Positions 55,335 through 64,000 of a stretch of 64,000 nt of DNA are shown piece after piece. A program made the translations under genes and the position numbers. Source of the DNA: Paenibacillaceae bacterium (GTDB lineage Bacteria > Bacillota > Bacilli > Paenibacillales > NBRC-103111); NCBI GenBank assembly GCA_029256185.1, contig JAQSYI010000005.1, positions 62,001 to 126,000 on the forward strand. The letters run 5' to 3'. Position 1 is the first letter of the stretch; each line of letters starts with the position of its first letter. The notes under the pieces are model-generated. The model worked only from the letters and a program-made list of their open reading frames with translations. It was not told the origin of the DNA and made no database searches.

Positions 55335-57746
55335 CTACGCCTTCAACTTACATGTCAAGACGATCATTGCATCTGGAACCAAATCATATTGAGTGCCGTC
55401 CGGCAATTCTACCATAACCGGGAGACCTGCGGGGCATGTCAGGGTTAATTGAAATTGTTCCTTTACAATGCTCCACTCCACATCTACGGGACCATGCGGA
55501 GTTGTCACTGTACCCTTCGCCCATTCCAACGGTCCCGGACGGGGAGCCACCAGAAGGATCCCATAACCGGGAGCACCCGGCTTGACTCCCAATATCTCGG
55601 ACGGAAATTCATAAAGGGGCACGGCTCCCCAGGCATGGCAGTCGCTGCGGTCAAAGACCGATGACTCCGCCCAGGTGGTCAGTCCTTCATCAAGCATGTT
55701 GTACCAGTCGTCCCAGAGAGGATACGAACGGGCATACTTCCCGGCAAGGGACAACGCCCGGAAGCGGAAGAAGGACATGGAATAAGACACCTGGGCCAGG
55801 TCTTCCGAATCCTGGGTACGGTCCATCAATTCTCCTGCCGCCTCTTTGGACAGCAGACCGGCCATTACTGCCCAAATCTGGGTATGCTGGCTGTACAGCT
55901 CCGCCGTTGGGCCATCCCGGTACATCTGCCGCTCCTCCGACCAGCAGCCATGCTGGACAGCGGCCTTCACCCTGGCCGCTCTGGTCCCGTATTCCTCCGC
56001 CAGTCCCGGCCGTCCTGACCAGACCATTAATTCCGCCGCCTGCCGCAAGGCCGCGATATAGAGCAGACTGTGCAAGGTCAACGGGCCGTATGCCGCAGCG
56101 GCGGGTACGGCGCTTGTCCAGCCGTCGGCCCAGTCTACAAAATTCCAGTACTCCGGCGGCGTCTCCCCTACCAGCCCCTCGGAGTTCAACCGCTGCTGAA
56201 ACCACTCCAGCACTCCGTCCACAGTGGAACGGCATTCCTTCAGCAGCGTCTCATCTCCGGTGTACAGGTAATAATCGTGAAGCATCATCACCCAGTACAA
56301 CGAGAAGATGGGAATCACCTGTGTCCGGCAACAGGGGTAACGGGACTGGATAAGTCCGCACGGCAGCCGGGAACGGTGAAAATGCCGGATGGCTTTCCGG
56401 GGCAGCAGCCGGTCTCCGTCCACCGTCAGATGAAACAGCATTTGCAGATACGTATCCATGGCATACTGCAGCTGCTCATAATAGGGACAATCCTCATACG
56501 TCTCATGCATGCATTGCTGAAGCGTATGCAGGCTGACAGGCCAAAGCCCGTTCATCCGGGCGGAAGAACAGCGAAAATGCGTTTTGACATCCAAGGGATA
56601 TCCCGTTGTCCGGTAGCCAAAACGGTGCAGCAGGAGCGGCTCGGCATCTGTGGAGATGTCCAGTTGGACGTAACGGAAGGTCCGGAACCAGAAGGGCTCA
56701 TAACCCTCCGACTCATCCCCGGGACCGCCAATGGGACAGCAGCCGGCCGCGGTATACCGGTCCGAATCCCCCAGCAAAATCCGGTCCGGACTGCTGTCAT
56801 CGCGCCTTCCCTTCCTGCGCCTTGCCTCCGGATCATGATTGGCCTCGGCATTGGGTGCCTCGTAGCATTCCGATGCAAGCATCCGGATATGACTGCCGGC
56901 GCCCCCCTGCCATTCCGCCCGCAGATAGCCCGTCTTCAGCTCGACGGCATCCAGTTCGATCAGCAGCCGGCTGAAGGGCGGCAGGAAGAGAGCCTCGGAT
57001 TGTCTTTCCCCTGCAAAAAAACTCTTCACTGCTGTCTCTCCCATCCTCCCGTCCTCCAACACCCGCTTCACCCCGGCAAAGCTCCCCCACTCTTCAAACA
57101 GGAAGGGGATGGGGCGGGGCGCAAGCCGCCACGGTGTCAGGACGCCGTTTCTTCCGGTGGTATCCATAAAAGGAACGGCATTCTCCCAGGAGCCGTCCTC
57201 ATATTCCCTGCGCTGCCAGCCATGAGGATACAGCCGGCCATCCACCTTCTCGATTCCTCCCAGCCAGCGGAATGTCAGGTCGGATTCATGCATCAGCTGA
57301 TAGGAGGTGTCCTCCAGGCACAACCAGCGTTCATCTGAATGCAGGGCTTCCAGCTCTTCACCGTCCCTCCCTGTGAGTATTCCGTCTGCCAGAAGGCCTC
57401 CCCAAGGGGAGCGATGAATGGATACAGGGCCTGACGCATAACCGTCACCGCCGTAGTGCACCACCATAACGGCCAGCACATTGTCACCGGGGAGCAGCCG
57501 GTCCGACACATCGATCGTCTCATAATAATGCTCATGCTCATCCCCTTTGGCCGGTCCCGCGAGCACCTGTTCCCCGTTTATATACAGCCGGTACCGGCTG
57601 TCGGCCGTCAAGCGCAGCCGCAGACAACAGCCAGCCTCCGGTACTGCAAATACGCGCCGGAACAATACGCGCTCGTTGCCGTGCTGCGAACGGAGAATCC
57701 CCTCGCGCCAAATCCATCTGCCTTGCCAGACATGCTGTTCCAGCAT
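55335..57746 (-). CDS. GH78-like glycoside hydrolase (putative alpha-L-rhamnosidase)
   Basis: An 803-residue intracellular protein with N-terminal sandwich domains (LRLTADSRYRLYINGEQVLAGPAKGDEHEHYYETIDVSD) and an (alpha/alpha)6 barrel. CMHETYEDCPYYEQLQYAMDT (about 410-430) replaces the usual DCPxRDExxGW motif, so the catalytic acid differs from typical GH78. WAESSVFDRSDCHAWGAVPLYEF is the second conserved block. It is the last gene of an operon with a Gfo/Idh dehydrogenase (20 nt upstream) and the heparinase-like gene. It could represent a distinct subgroup with another substrate. Confidence 0.75.
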   Translation of the reverse strand: MLEQHVWQGRWIWREGILRSQHGNERVLFRRVFAVPEAGCCLRLRLTADSRYRLYINGEQVLAGPAKGDEHEHYYETIDVSDRLLPGDNVLAVMVVHYGGDGYASGPVSIHRSPWGGLLADGILTGRDGEELEALHSDERWLCLEDTSYQLMHESDLTFRWLGGIEKVDGRLYPHGWQRREYEDGSWENAVPFMDTTGRNGVLTPWRLAPRPIPFLFEEWGSFAGVKRVLEDGRMGETAVKSFFAGERQSEALFLPPFSRLLIELDAVELKTGYLRAEWQGGAGSHIRMLASECYEAPNAEANHDPEARRRKGRRDDSSPDRILLGDSDRYTAAGCCPIGGPGDESEGYEPFWFRTFRYVQLDISTDAEPLLLHRFGYRTTGYPLDVKTHFRCSSARMNGLWPVSLHTLQQCMHETYEDCPYYEQLQYAMDTYLQMLFHLTVDGDRLLPRKAIRHFHRSRLPCGLIQSRYPCCRTQVIPIFSLYWVMMLHDYYLYTGDETLLKECRSTVDGVLEWFQQRLNSEGLVGETPPEYWNFVDWADGWTSAVPAAAAYGPLTLHSLLYIAALRQAAELMVWSGRPGLAEEYGTRAARVKAAVQHGCWSEERQMYRDGPTAELYSQHTQIWAVMAGLLSKEAAGELMDRTQDSEDLAQVSYSMSFFRFRALSLAGKYARSYPLWDDWYNMLDEGLTTWAESSVFDRSDCHAWGAVPLYEFPSEILGVKPGAPGYGILLVAPRPGPLEWAKGTVTTPHGPVDVEWSIVKEQFQLTLTCPAGLPVMVELPDGTQYDLVPDAMIVLTCKLKA

Positions 57747-57766
57747 GGCGTTCCACCTCCCGACGT

Positions 57767-58765
57767 CTACTCCCTGCGGTATTCTGTTGCCCTGTGCCGG
57801 ATGCAGTCGGCAATCTCCACGGATTGCAGGGCTGCCGCCACATTTCCCGGAGGCTCCCGGCCGGCCATGATGTCCAGGAAGAAGGCTTCGTTTTCCTGAA
57901 AAAAGCCGTTGGTAACAGACATATCGGGGGATTCATGCAAGTCTTCTCCGCCAACGCCGATAACCGGCTTATCCTTCACAAAACACCGGATTCTGCCGGG
58001 GAAATCCACGGAATTCCATACGGGGAATTCGGCAAAATACGTGCTGTTCAACACACTGACAGCAGCCCGTTCCATAGTAATCCCGGCTACGGGGCAGATA
58101 TTCAGCCTCGCCGTGGCGCCGGACACCATCCGGCAAACCATAAAAATATTGGCAACACCAGGACCGGCCCCCGGGAGCTCCTGATATTGAAAGGCAATAT
58201 GGGCGTAATCACTGCCGGCAAGATACCGGACAGTATCGATGGCATGGATTGCCGTCTCGGCAAAATCAGCATCCCTGCGGTTGGACCTGTACAAATCATA
58301 CTGGATCGAATGAAGGTCCTCCGGCCGGTGCTCCAAGGATAATAACCGCTTCAGCTCCACGATTACCGGCATATGCCGACGGTTGAAGGCCACCATATTG
58401 GGAGTGCCGCTTTCAGCGGCGGCCCTCATGATCGCGAGGGTCTCCTCCCGGTTTAAGCCGGGGGGTTTTTCCATCAGGAGCGGGTACCCCTGCTTAAGCA
58501 CAGCTGCGGCTATGCCGGCAGTCAGATGAGCGGGAACCGAGAGACAGACAGCAGCCGGTGCTTCGGTCTGGAGCATGGCGTGCATATCCGTATAATAAGT
58601 CTTGAAGCCGAATTTCGCGGCGAATCCGGCGGCTTTTTCCCCGTCCTTGTCACAGCAGGCGGCCAATTGCGCCTGGGGATACCGCTCTGCGAATCTTTGA
58701 TACGCAGGACCGTGCACAGAATTGGCGATTCCGCCACAGCCAATGGCACAGATTTTGAAATCCAT
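57767..58765 (-). CDS. Gfo/Idh/MocA family oxidoreductase
   Basis: A 332-residue NAD(P)-dependent dehydrogenase. The Rossmann start is FKICAIGCGGIANSVHG; MEKPPGLNREE holds the conserved EKP lysine, and FAETAIHAIDTVRYLAG the histidine region. The ATG at 58765 has GGAAGGTG upstream; starts further upstream would add ten residues. It lies between the heparinase-like and GH78-like genes on the same strand and probably processes a sugar released by them. Confidence 0.88.
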   Translation of the reverse strand: MDFKICAIGCGGIANSVHGPAYQRFAERYPQAQLAACCDKDGEKAAGFAAKFGFKTYYTDMHAMLQTEAPAAVCLSVPAHLTAGIAAAVLKQGYPLLMEKPPGLNREETLAIMRAAAESGTPNMVAFNRRHMPVIVELKRLLSLEHRPEDLHSIQYDLYRSNRRDADFAETAIHAIDTVRYLAGSDYAHIAFQYQELPGAGPGVANIFMVCRMVSGATARLNICPVAGITMERAAVSVLNSTYFAEFPVWNSVDFPGRIRCFVKDKPVIGVGGEDLHESPDMSVTNGFFQENEAFFLDIMAGREPPGNVAAALQSVEIADCIRHRATEYRRE

Positions 58766-58814
58766 TGCACACACCTTCCTCTCCAATTCACGCAATCAAC
58801 CACAGGCTAGCAAT

Positions 58815-58886
58815 CTGTCCGACGGAGTGGTTGTGGTGAATCCATATTCATCAGGCAACATTCACCATGTTCCTTTCGTCGGACAG
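58815..58886. repeat. 10-bp inverted repeat between the heparinase-like and Gfo genes
   Basis: CTGTCCGACG (58815-58824) and CGTCGGACAG (58877-58886) are exact complements 52 nt apart. It may form a long-looped stem after the heparinase-like gene, or be a pair of binding sites. No U tract follows. Confidence 0.4.
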
Positions 58887-58890
58887 GCTC

Positions 58891-61800
58891 CTAGTTCCTG
58901 TCTCCTGCTCTGAATTTAATCTCATTGATGGTGTTCTTATCATCCTTGGTTGTACCAAAAGGAGTAATTCTTACATAACGCGCCCTTGTTCCCTCAGGGA
59001 AGACAAATTCCTCAAAGGTGTAATTTTCGTTCAGGCTCCCTGTAAGATTATTCTCGAACAGCGTTGTCCAATCAGCTCCGTCATCGGAGACCTGGATATT
59101 GAATACCGCCTGCCGGGCCTTCTTGTTATGCCACATGATCAAAGCAGATGTAATATCAACGGCTTCTCCCATATCATACTGGACCCATTGCCCGGAGTAG
59201 CCGTGGGCAGCCCAGTAGGTGGAGTTGCTCAGGTCATACGATTTTCTGGGCTCAGAACCCTCGGTTATTTCGCTGGTGGAGCTGCCCTTGATGGTGATAT
59301 ATCCCTCCTCCGGTGTGCCTGCAGCGTCCTCCTTCTCGTTCATGGCAAGAATCTGCACCTGCTCATGGTAGACAGCCTCCAGGTTCAGCACCTGGCTGAT
59401 GAATTCCACGGGTGCGAGAAGCCGTCCTTCCTTGAGAACCGCAGGGGCCTCCATGGTCACGGGGCTTTGATCCACATAGGCGGTATCGGACCCGGCCGTA
59501 AGCTTCACCTCCGTACCCAGATGGGTGATCGTGGCAGCTCCGTCCGTTTCGGCAACCTCCGAATGGAGATGCTTCAACAGATTCACAGGCAGCAGCAGGG
59601 AATTCCCCTGCATCATGGGAGGAACCTCCGAATATATGGGGATATCGTTAGCCAGCACCCCAATGGCAGGCTCCGGCAAGGGCTCCGGCTGCACAGGCGG
59701 CCGCTCTCCCTGAACACCCGCATAGACCAGCTGATACGAACCAGGTCCGCCTCTAAAGACCCCCACACCGCCATCCCGTGTTGCAACTGCGGTTCCATAA
59801 GCATTGCCGTCCTTGGCAATGGTCCAGGTTCCTTCCTTCAAGTCGGCGACGGTGATCTCGAATTCACCGTCATTGGTGAAGCTGAATTCCACGGGCTCCT
59901 GAGTCCGCTCCTTCGCCCGGCCGAATACCGCCACCCTGTCGGATACTACAACGCCTACCCGCTTTTCCGACTCGATCATGGCAACCGGCAAGGCAGGAAC
60001 ATCGGGATTGGCATCCGTCATCTGCAATACGTGCAGAAAATAATCCGTTTGTGCCGGAGCTTTGGGAGATACCTCTATACGGTATCCGACTCCCTCGGTT
60101 GCGCCGCTGGGTTGTCCGTAGTGGCTGGAGCCGCCTGACCAATGCTCCTGTCCCGGACCTCCGATGACGTTTATCTCCGTATTGGCGGCCTTGGGCAGCA
60201 AAGTGTCCACCGTCAGCTTGCCGTTATATTGGAACTTGCTGTCCAGCCGGGTATTCCGGAAGATGGTCCGGTTCCCCGATACCTCAGGCTGCTCCAGACC
60301 ATGAAGGAGCCAGGCTTTCTTAAAGTTTTCATTGGAGGATATCACGCGGTCGAAGACGATCATGGCGGCGGGATGAACGTTGTCCTTCAGATTAAGGAAC
60401 ATGAAGCTGCGTTCATAATCGCTGATTTTACTGCTGTAAGCTCCCGTCAGGTCTCCCTTCAGATAGGTATAATTCGGTGCTGTCGGGTCCAGACCGTATT
60501 CCTGTCCCAGCACCTTGCCGGTCCGGTATTCACTGTTTGGATTCTCCAATTGTTCTCTGTTGCCGGGCTCCGTTCCGTTGTTGGGATACCTTTGTCCCCC
60601 GTCATTGACATATCCCGTGACTCCTGTCTTGAACACCTCGTCAGGGTCCAGAACAGTAATCGTATTATGCGCTGCGGTCCGTAGGGCGTAATTCTTCCAA
60701 TGGTCGGAGGCATAATCGGAGCTGCCCTGCTGTGTCCCGGATTTCGCCCCCTTATAGACACCGTCATCGGTAGCCAGGGCGCCCTTGTAGTAAATCTGGA
60801 AGGAACCGGCGTCCAAATGCTGGTGGCTGCCGATAAACACCTCATTGACCTTCATTTCCGCCACCACCGCAGGAGCCTCCACTCCTTCCTCCCATCCTGT
60901 CCGGGCGATGAAGGAGCCCCTGGGCGAAGCGAAATACTTGGTCAGCGGCAATCGGTTGAATGCTTGGGGCGTCAGATCCGGATCATTCAACAGTAAAAAC
61001 TCTACAGGATTCATGGTGATGTTTTGATAAGGGGATTCCAGCATAAAGTTTAAGTTGGATCGGATCTGGAGGTATTTTAAGAAGGGATCTTGGTAGTAGC
61101 CTCCAAACAGGGTGGCGGAACGGTTGAAGTTCTTATTGAAGCCGGAGCCGTCTCCATCCTTCAGCTGCCCTCCGTCCGGTCTCTGGGCATACATGGCCCA
61201 GTACAGCAAATATTGCTGATCCGAGCCGTATACCTTTGGAATATCAAAGCCTTTATCTACGATAATCGCCGATAAAATCTCCCAGGGCGAACGGTAATGG
61301 GTATACCACATGCCGTTCAGATTGGAATGAGTCTGATAAAGGTAGCTGCGGGGAGAAACCATCCTGTTGAAATACCGGCCCGCCACATTCTGATAAATAA
61401 AGGGAAATTCATCGGCCATGGCTACTGCGGCAGACATCAGATCCCGAAGAATGGGACCCTCGGCTCCGTGGCCGTTGATATTTCCCAATTGGGTGGGAGG
61501 GTATCCCGTTTTGAATTCCGTAAACTCACAGATCTTTTGGGCGAATAAATTTCTGTCATCCTCCGTCAGCAGAGGAAAGCACCAATCGTACACAGCGCTG
61601 ATCGTATACATAGTCACACCGGTTTTGTTATATACGCTGCCCGTCTGGCTATAATCGAAAATAACGGTGTTGACATAATTCCTCATGGCAGCTACAGCTG
61701 TTCTGCCGGACGCCTCATTGCCATTGATGGCATAATCGAAAGCGTAGCTCTCAATCTGCGCCAGTATTTTTTCATTGAAGTTCTCTATGGTTGCGTCCGT

Positions 61801-62823
61801 CTTGGGAAGAATGCCGCTCACAGCTGTCGCAAGGTTTTTCAAATGGGCAGCAAGGGCATTCTTGTTCTGCGCCTTCTGCATATTGGCTTTTATAGCAGGA
61901 ATGTCCTCCGTCCTGAATAAGAGCCTGGGATGACCAGCCACCGGATTATAGGGGGGCGGCTCGGAAACCACGGTGGTATCGAAAACCGTAATGGTGGTCT
62001 CGCCATACACCTCTGAACCGTCCTGGGCTGTTGCGCGGATCACCAGCCGGTCCGCCTTGGGGCCTGCTGTGAGCACTCCCGTTTCGGCATCGATCCCGCT
62101 TCCCGGCTTGATGCTGGACTGCAGGCTCCAAGCAACACTCTCATAGGCAGCTCCAACCGACGGTGACATTGCTGCCAGTTGCAACGTATCTCCAGCCGCC
62201 GCGCTGCTGCCGCCCTCAACCGTGATGTCTATGGGCTGGAGAGGGTCGCCCGCAGGAGTGAAGCCTGCCTTTGCGATGCAGATCTTATCGATGCTGAAGC
62301 CTGATAAATTGGGCTTCATTCTAACGGTGACTTCGGTTCCGGCGGCAAGGTTCGCATACGACCTGACAGATTTCCATTGCCACTGTCCGCCCACACCGCC
62401 AAAAGCAACCAATGTGCCATCCGTCACTGCGAGATTGCTGACCCATATATTTTTATTGGGCGTAGACGAATTGACCAGAAGCCATACCTGATAAGTGCCG
62501 GCCTCAGCAGCTCGGAAAACAAACTCCAGACCGGGATTCGGCGTAAGATTGCCATTTTCATCGCGCCATACCGGCTCTGATCCGTTTTTCGAGGCATACA
62601 GTTCCTTTCCCAGAGCAAGATTACCGCTGTTCTTATTCCTGTTTGTAAAAACGGCCGGTACATAATCCAGATTCTCCGCTTCCACAAGAGTCGGTCCATT
62701 GACCTCAATAGCGGAAGCCCCCTCCGCCTTGACCTCTCCTGTCATCAACACCGGCATCAGCGTGAAAAGCAGCGCCAGGACCAGACCCGCACTCACGGCG
62801 CGAACCTTCATTCTTAGATTCAT
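58891..62823 (-). CDS. Large secreted heparinase II/III-like polysaccharide lyase
   Basis: A 1310-residue secreted protein with a signal peptide (about 1-33). A galactose-binding-like domain (about 38-190, VEAENLDYVPAVF) and a bacterial Ig-like domain (about 197-283) follow. The heparinase II/III region (about 295-840) has QLGNINGHGAEGPILRD and FIGSHQHLDAGSFQIYYKGALATDDG, the latter with the family's catalytic-histidine context. Then come a beta-rich region, a copper-amine-oxidase-N-like domain (about 1055-1165) and a C-terminal F5/8C domain (about 1185-1310). It should cleave uronic-acid-containing polysaccharide outside the cell. AAGGAGGG is 6 nt upstream of the ATG. Confidence 0.82.
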   Translation of the reverse strand: MNLRMKVRAVSAGLVLALLFTLMPVLMTGEVKAEGASAIEVNGPTLVEAENLDYVPAVFTNRNKNSGNLALGKELYASKNGSEPVWRDENGNLTPNPGLEFVFRAAEAGTYQVWLLVNSSTPNKNIWVSNLAVTDGTLVAFGGVGGQWQWKSVRSYANLAAGTEVTVRMKPNLSGFSIDKICIAKAGFTPAGDPLQPIDITVEGGSSAAAGDTLQLAAMSPSVGAAYESVAWSLQSSIKPGSGIDAETGVLTAGPKADRLVIRATAQDGSEVYGETTITVFDTTVVSEPPPYNPVAGHPRLLFRTEDIPAIKANMQKAQNKNALAAHLKNLATAVSGILPKTDATIENFNEKILAQIESYAFDYAINGNEASGRTAVAAMRNYVNTVIFDYSQTGSVYNKTGVTMYTISAVYDWCFPLLTEDDRNLFAQKICEFTEFKTGYPPTQLGNINGHGAEGPILRDLMSAAVAMADEFPFIYQNVAGRYFNRMVSPRSYLYQTHSNLNGMWYTHYRSPWEILSAIIVDKGFDIPKVYGSDQQYLLYWAMYAQRPDGGQLKDGDGSGFNKNFNRSATLFGGYYQDPFLKYLQIRSNLNFMLESPYQNITMNPVEFLLLNDPDLTPQAFNRLPLTKYFASPRGSFIARTGWEEGVEAPAVVAEMKVNEVFIGSHQHLDAGSFQIYYKGALATDDGVYKGAKSGTQQGSSDYASDHWKNYALRTAAHNTITVLDPDEVFKTGVTGYVNDGGQRYPNNGTEPGNREQLENPNSEYRTGKVLGQEYGLDPTAPNYTYLKGDLTGAYSSKISDYERSFMFLNLKDNVHPAAMIVFDRVISSNENFKKAWLLHGLEQPEVSGNRTIFRNTRLDSKFQYNGKLTVDTLLPKAANTEINVIGGPGQEHWSGGSSHYGQPSGATEGVGYRIEVSPKAPAQTDYFLHVLQMTDANPDVPALPVAMIESEKRVGVVVSDRVAVFGRAKERTQEPVEFSFTNDGEFEITVADLKEGTWTIAKDGNAYGTAVATRDGGVGVFRGGPGSYQLVYAGVQGERPPVQPEPLPEPAIGVLANDIPIYSEVPPMMQGNSLLLPVNLLKHLHSEVAETDGAATITHLGTEVKLTAGSDTAYVDQSPVTMEAPAVLKEGRLLAPVEFISQVLNLEAVYHEQVQILAMNEKEDAAGTPEEGYITIKGSSTSEITEGSEPRKSYDLSNSTYWAAHGYSGQWVQYDMGEAVDITSALIMWHNKKARQAVFNIQVSDDGADWTTLFENNLTGSLNENYTFEEFVFPEGTRARYVRITPFGTTKDDKNTINEIKFRAGDRN

Positions 62824-62848
62824 TCCCTTCCCTCCTTAAAAGTTTTTG

Positions 62849-62884
62849 CGTAAGCATGAACTGGCTTCGTAAGCATGGACTTGG
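62849..62884 (-). promoter_or_regulatory. Two direct repeats upstream of the heparinase-like gene
   Basis: CGTAAGCATGAACTGG (62849) and CGTAAGCATGGACTTGG (62868) repeat with a 19-bp period. They are just upstream of the ribosome binding site and could be a pair of regulator half sites, as used by AraC-type proteins. Confidence 0.5.
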
Positions 62885-62917
62885 TTATCAATCTTAGTTG
62901 CATGCTTTCCATATTAA

Positions 62918-62931
62918 TGGAATCGTTTTCA
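62918..62931. promoter_or_regulatory. cre-like site between the divergent heparinase-like and FAD oxidoreductase genes
   Basis: TGGAATCGTTTTCA fits TGnAAnCGnTnnCA. It lies 95 bp before the heparinase-like start and could couple the gene to catabolite repression. The rest of the 423-bp gap holds no gene. Confidence 0.5.
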
Positions 62932-63246
62932 TCCCGTAAATATTCACTTTGTATGGTTTATCGCCAATTCCCTCCAACAGCGGCGTTGGTCCCGCGGTTT
63001 CAACAGTCCTGAACAAAATGGATACCGGATAAATAAACTGGAGATTTGCTTGAAAACCGGGTGGGGACCAGATTACCGGGCCAATGCGGATGGATACGGG
63101 CATCTCAGGTTTTTGGCGATGGAAGCGGCAAAGTGAAGATTTACATGCGCAAGCGCTTCCCATATGGTTAAGGCATGCAGCTGCATGGTTCATCCCGGCC
63201 TTCGGGTCCGGATTGCAAAACAAATAAGCTAACGGGTGGTGGGGAA

Positions 63247-64000
63247 TTGAAGGAAATACTGATCGAAGCGCCAAGAGAAATTCCTGTTGCCTATTCGACT
63301 GATGTAATCGTCTGCGGGGCCGGCCCGGCAGGCGTATGCGCGGCCATAGCGGCAGCCCGGAGCGGCGCCAGGACCTTGCTGCTGGAGCGGGGCGGATGCC
63401 TGGGAGGCATCTGGACGGGCGGCTTGCTGAGCTGGATTATCGATTCCTCCGGCAAGGACGGGATTATCGGCGAGATCATTGGCGCATTGGAGCAGGACGG
63501 CAGCGGCCAGCGGGGGCGCTCCGGACATTTCATCGCCCAGCCGGAGCGTGTCAAGCAGCTCCTGGAGCGCATGTGCCGGGAGAGCGGTGTGGAATTGCTG
63601 CTCTACACACAGCTGGCAGGCGCTGTAACAGGCGGCGGCAGGATCACCCATGTCCTGACGGAGAGCAAAAGCGGCAGGCAGGCGGCAGCGGCCAAGGTAT
63701 TCATCGATGCTACAGGGGACGGCGATCTGGGCTATTATGCCGGATGCCGCTATGAATACGGCAAGCCCGGCAGCGGCCATACCCAGCCCATGTCCCTCAT
63801 CGCCCTGATTGACGGCCTGGATCCTGAAGAAGCCCGGTCATACAACAACACCCTGCCCTATGACGGCTCTCCCAATCCCAAGGACGCATTGCTGGAGGTG
63901 CTCAACCGGGCTGGCACACCGCCCAGCTATGATAATCCCACTCTGCTTCATATTCAGGATGGTCTATGGATCATGATGACCAATCATGAGTATGGACGAA
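63247..64000 (+). CDS. FAD-dependent oxidoreductase, N-terminal part (cut by window edge)
   Basis: 251 residues are visible and the frame runs off the right edge. The Rossmann FAD loop is DVIVCGAGPAGVCAAIAAARSGARTLLLERGGCLGGIWTGG (residues about 20-60), followed by KVFIDATGDGDLGYYAGC, the signature of PF12831-type FAD_oxidored proteins. These occur in sugar and polysaccharide loci, but their reactions are mostly unknown. The start is a TTG with GGGTGG 7 nt upstream; no in-frame ATG lies near. It is divergent from the heparinase-like gene. Confidence 0.82.
   Translation, partial: MKEILIEAPREIPVAYSTDVIVCGAGPAGVCAAIAAARSGARTLLLERGGCLGGIWTGGLLSWIIDSSGKDGIIGEIIGALEQDGSGQRGRSGHFIAQPERVKQLLERMCRESGVELLLYTQLAGAVTGGGRITHVLTESKSGRQAAAAKVFIDATGDGDLGYYAGCRYEYGKPGSGHTQPMSLIALIDGLDPEEARSYNNTLPYDGSPNPKDALLEVLNRAGTPPSYDNPTLLHIQDGLWIMMTNHEYGR

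Noticed and set aside
56070..57338. 422-codon open frame on the plus strand
   Set aside because: Antisense shadow of the second GH78-like gene.
58867..60138. 423-codon open frame on the plus strand
   Set aside because: Antisense shadow of the heparinase-like gene's C-terminal region.

Overview
The window looks like a chromosomal stretch of a Gram-positive, carbohydrate-degrading Bacillota, most likely Paenibacillus or a close relative. This rests on strong AGGAGG-type ribosome binding sites, CcpA (cre)-like operators, an lplABC/yesMN-type oligosaccharide uptake locus with its two-component pair, several AraC regulators beside glycoside hydrolases, and the protein sequences themselves. No rRNA or tRNA gene was seen.

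Layout. 1-1.7 kb: C-terminal part of a GH94 phosphorylase. 1.9-4.5 kb: GNAT acetyltransferase, then an epimerase/aldo-keto reductase pair behind a MerR-type promoter. 4.5-10.7 kb: a complete fructose PTS operon (fruR-fruK-EIIBC-EIIA-HPr-EI) with a cre-like box over its -35, ending in a small MITE-like element that supplies the EI stop codon. 10.8-15.6 kb: methyltransferase, YbaK-type deacylase, AEC transporter, uracil-DNA glycosylase-like protein, VOC protein and DEDD exonuclease.

15.6-26.8 kb: a type III-B CRISPR-Cas locus of visibly lower GC. It has a short array (four repeats, three 37-nt spacers), cas6, an unrecognised gene on the opposite strand, and a tight operon corA-like/cmr1/cas10/cmr3/cmr4/cmr5/cmr6. 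Cas10 keeps its GGDD palm but lacks an HD domain. A membrane protein of CorA-like layout begins the operon, pointing to membrane-effector signalling (possibly SAM-AMP) rather than DNA cleavage. A second copy of the CRISPR leader, with only a repeat remnant, lies on the far side of the operon. 26.8-28.9 kb is decayed accessory DNA: fragments, a frameshifted GNAT gene with a small antitoxin-like partner, and an ASRT-family gene.

29-47 kb: plant-polysaccharide genes. They comprise a GntR/LacI-type regulator with a GH51 arabinofuranosidase; GH95 fucosidase, two sugar permeases, a binding lipoprotein and YesM/YesN; a secreted beta-helix protein with CBM6 and two F5/8C domains; and a Gfo/Idh dehydrogenase plus sugar isomerase facing an AraC regulator. 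47.4-49.3 kb: GntR-ABC-permease operon. 49.6-52.8 kb: AraC regulator divergent from a GH78-like gene. 52.9-54.4 kb: hisS behind a structured leader. 54.6-64 kb: methyltransferase, a GH78-like/Gfo/heparinase-II/III operon and the start of an FAD oxidoreductase.
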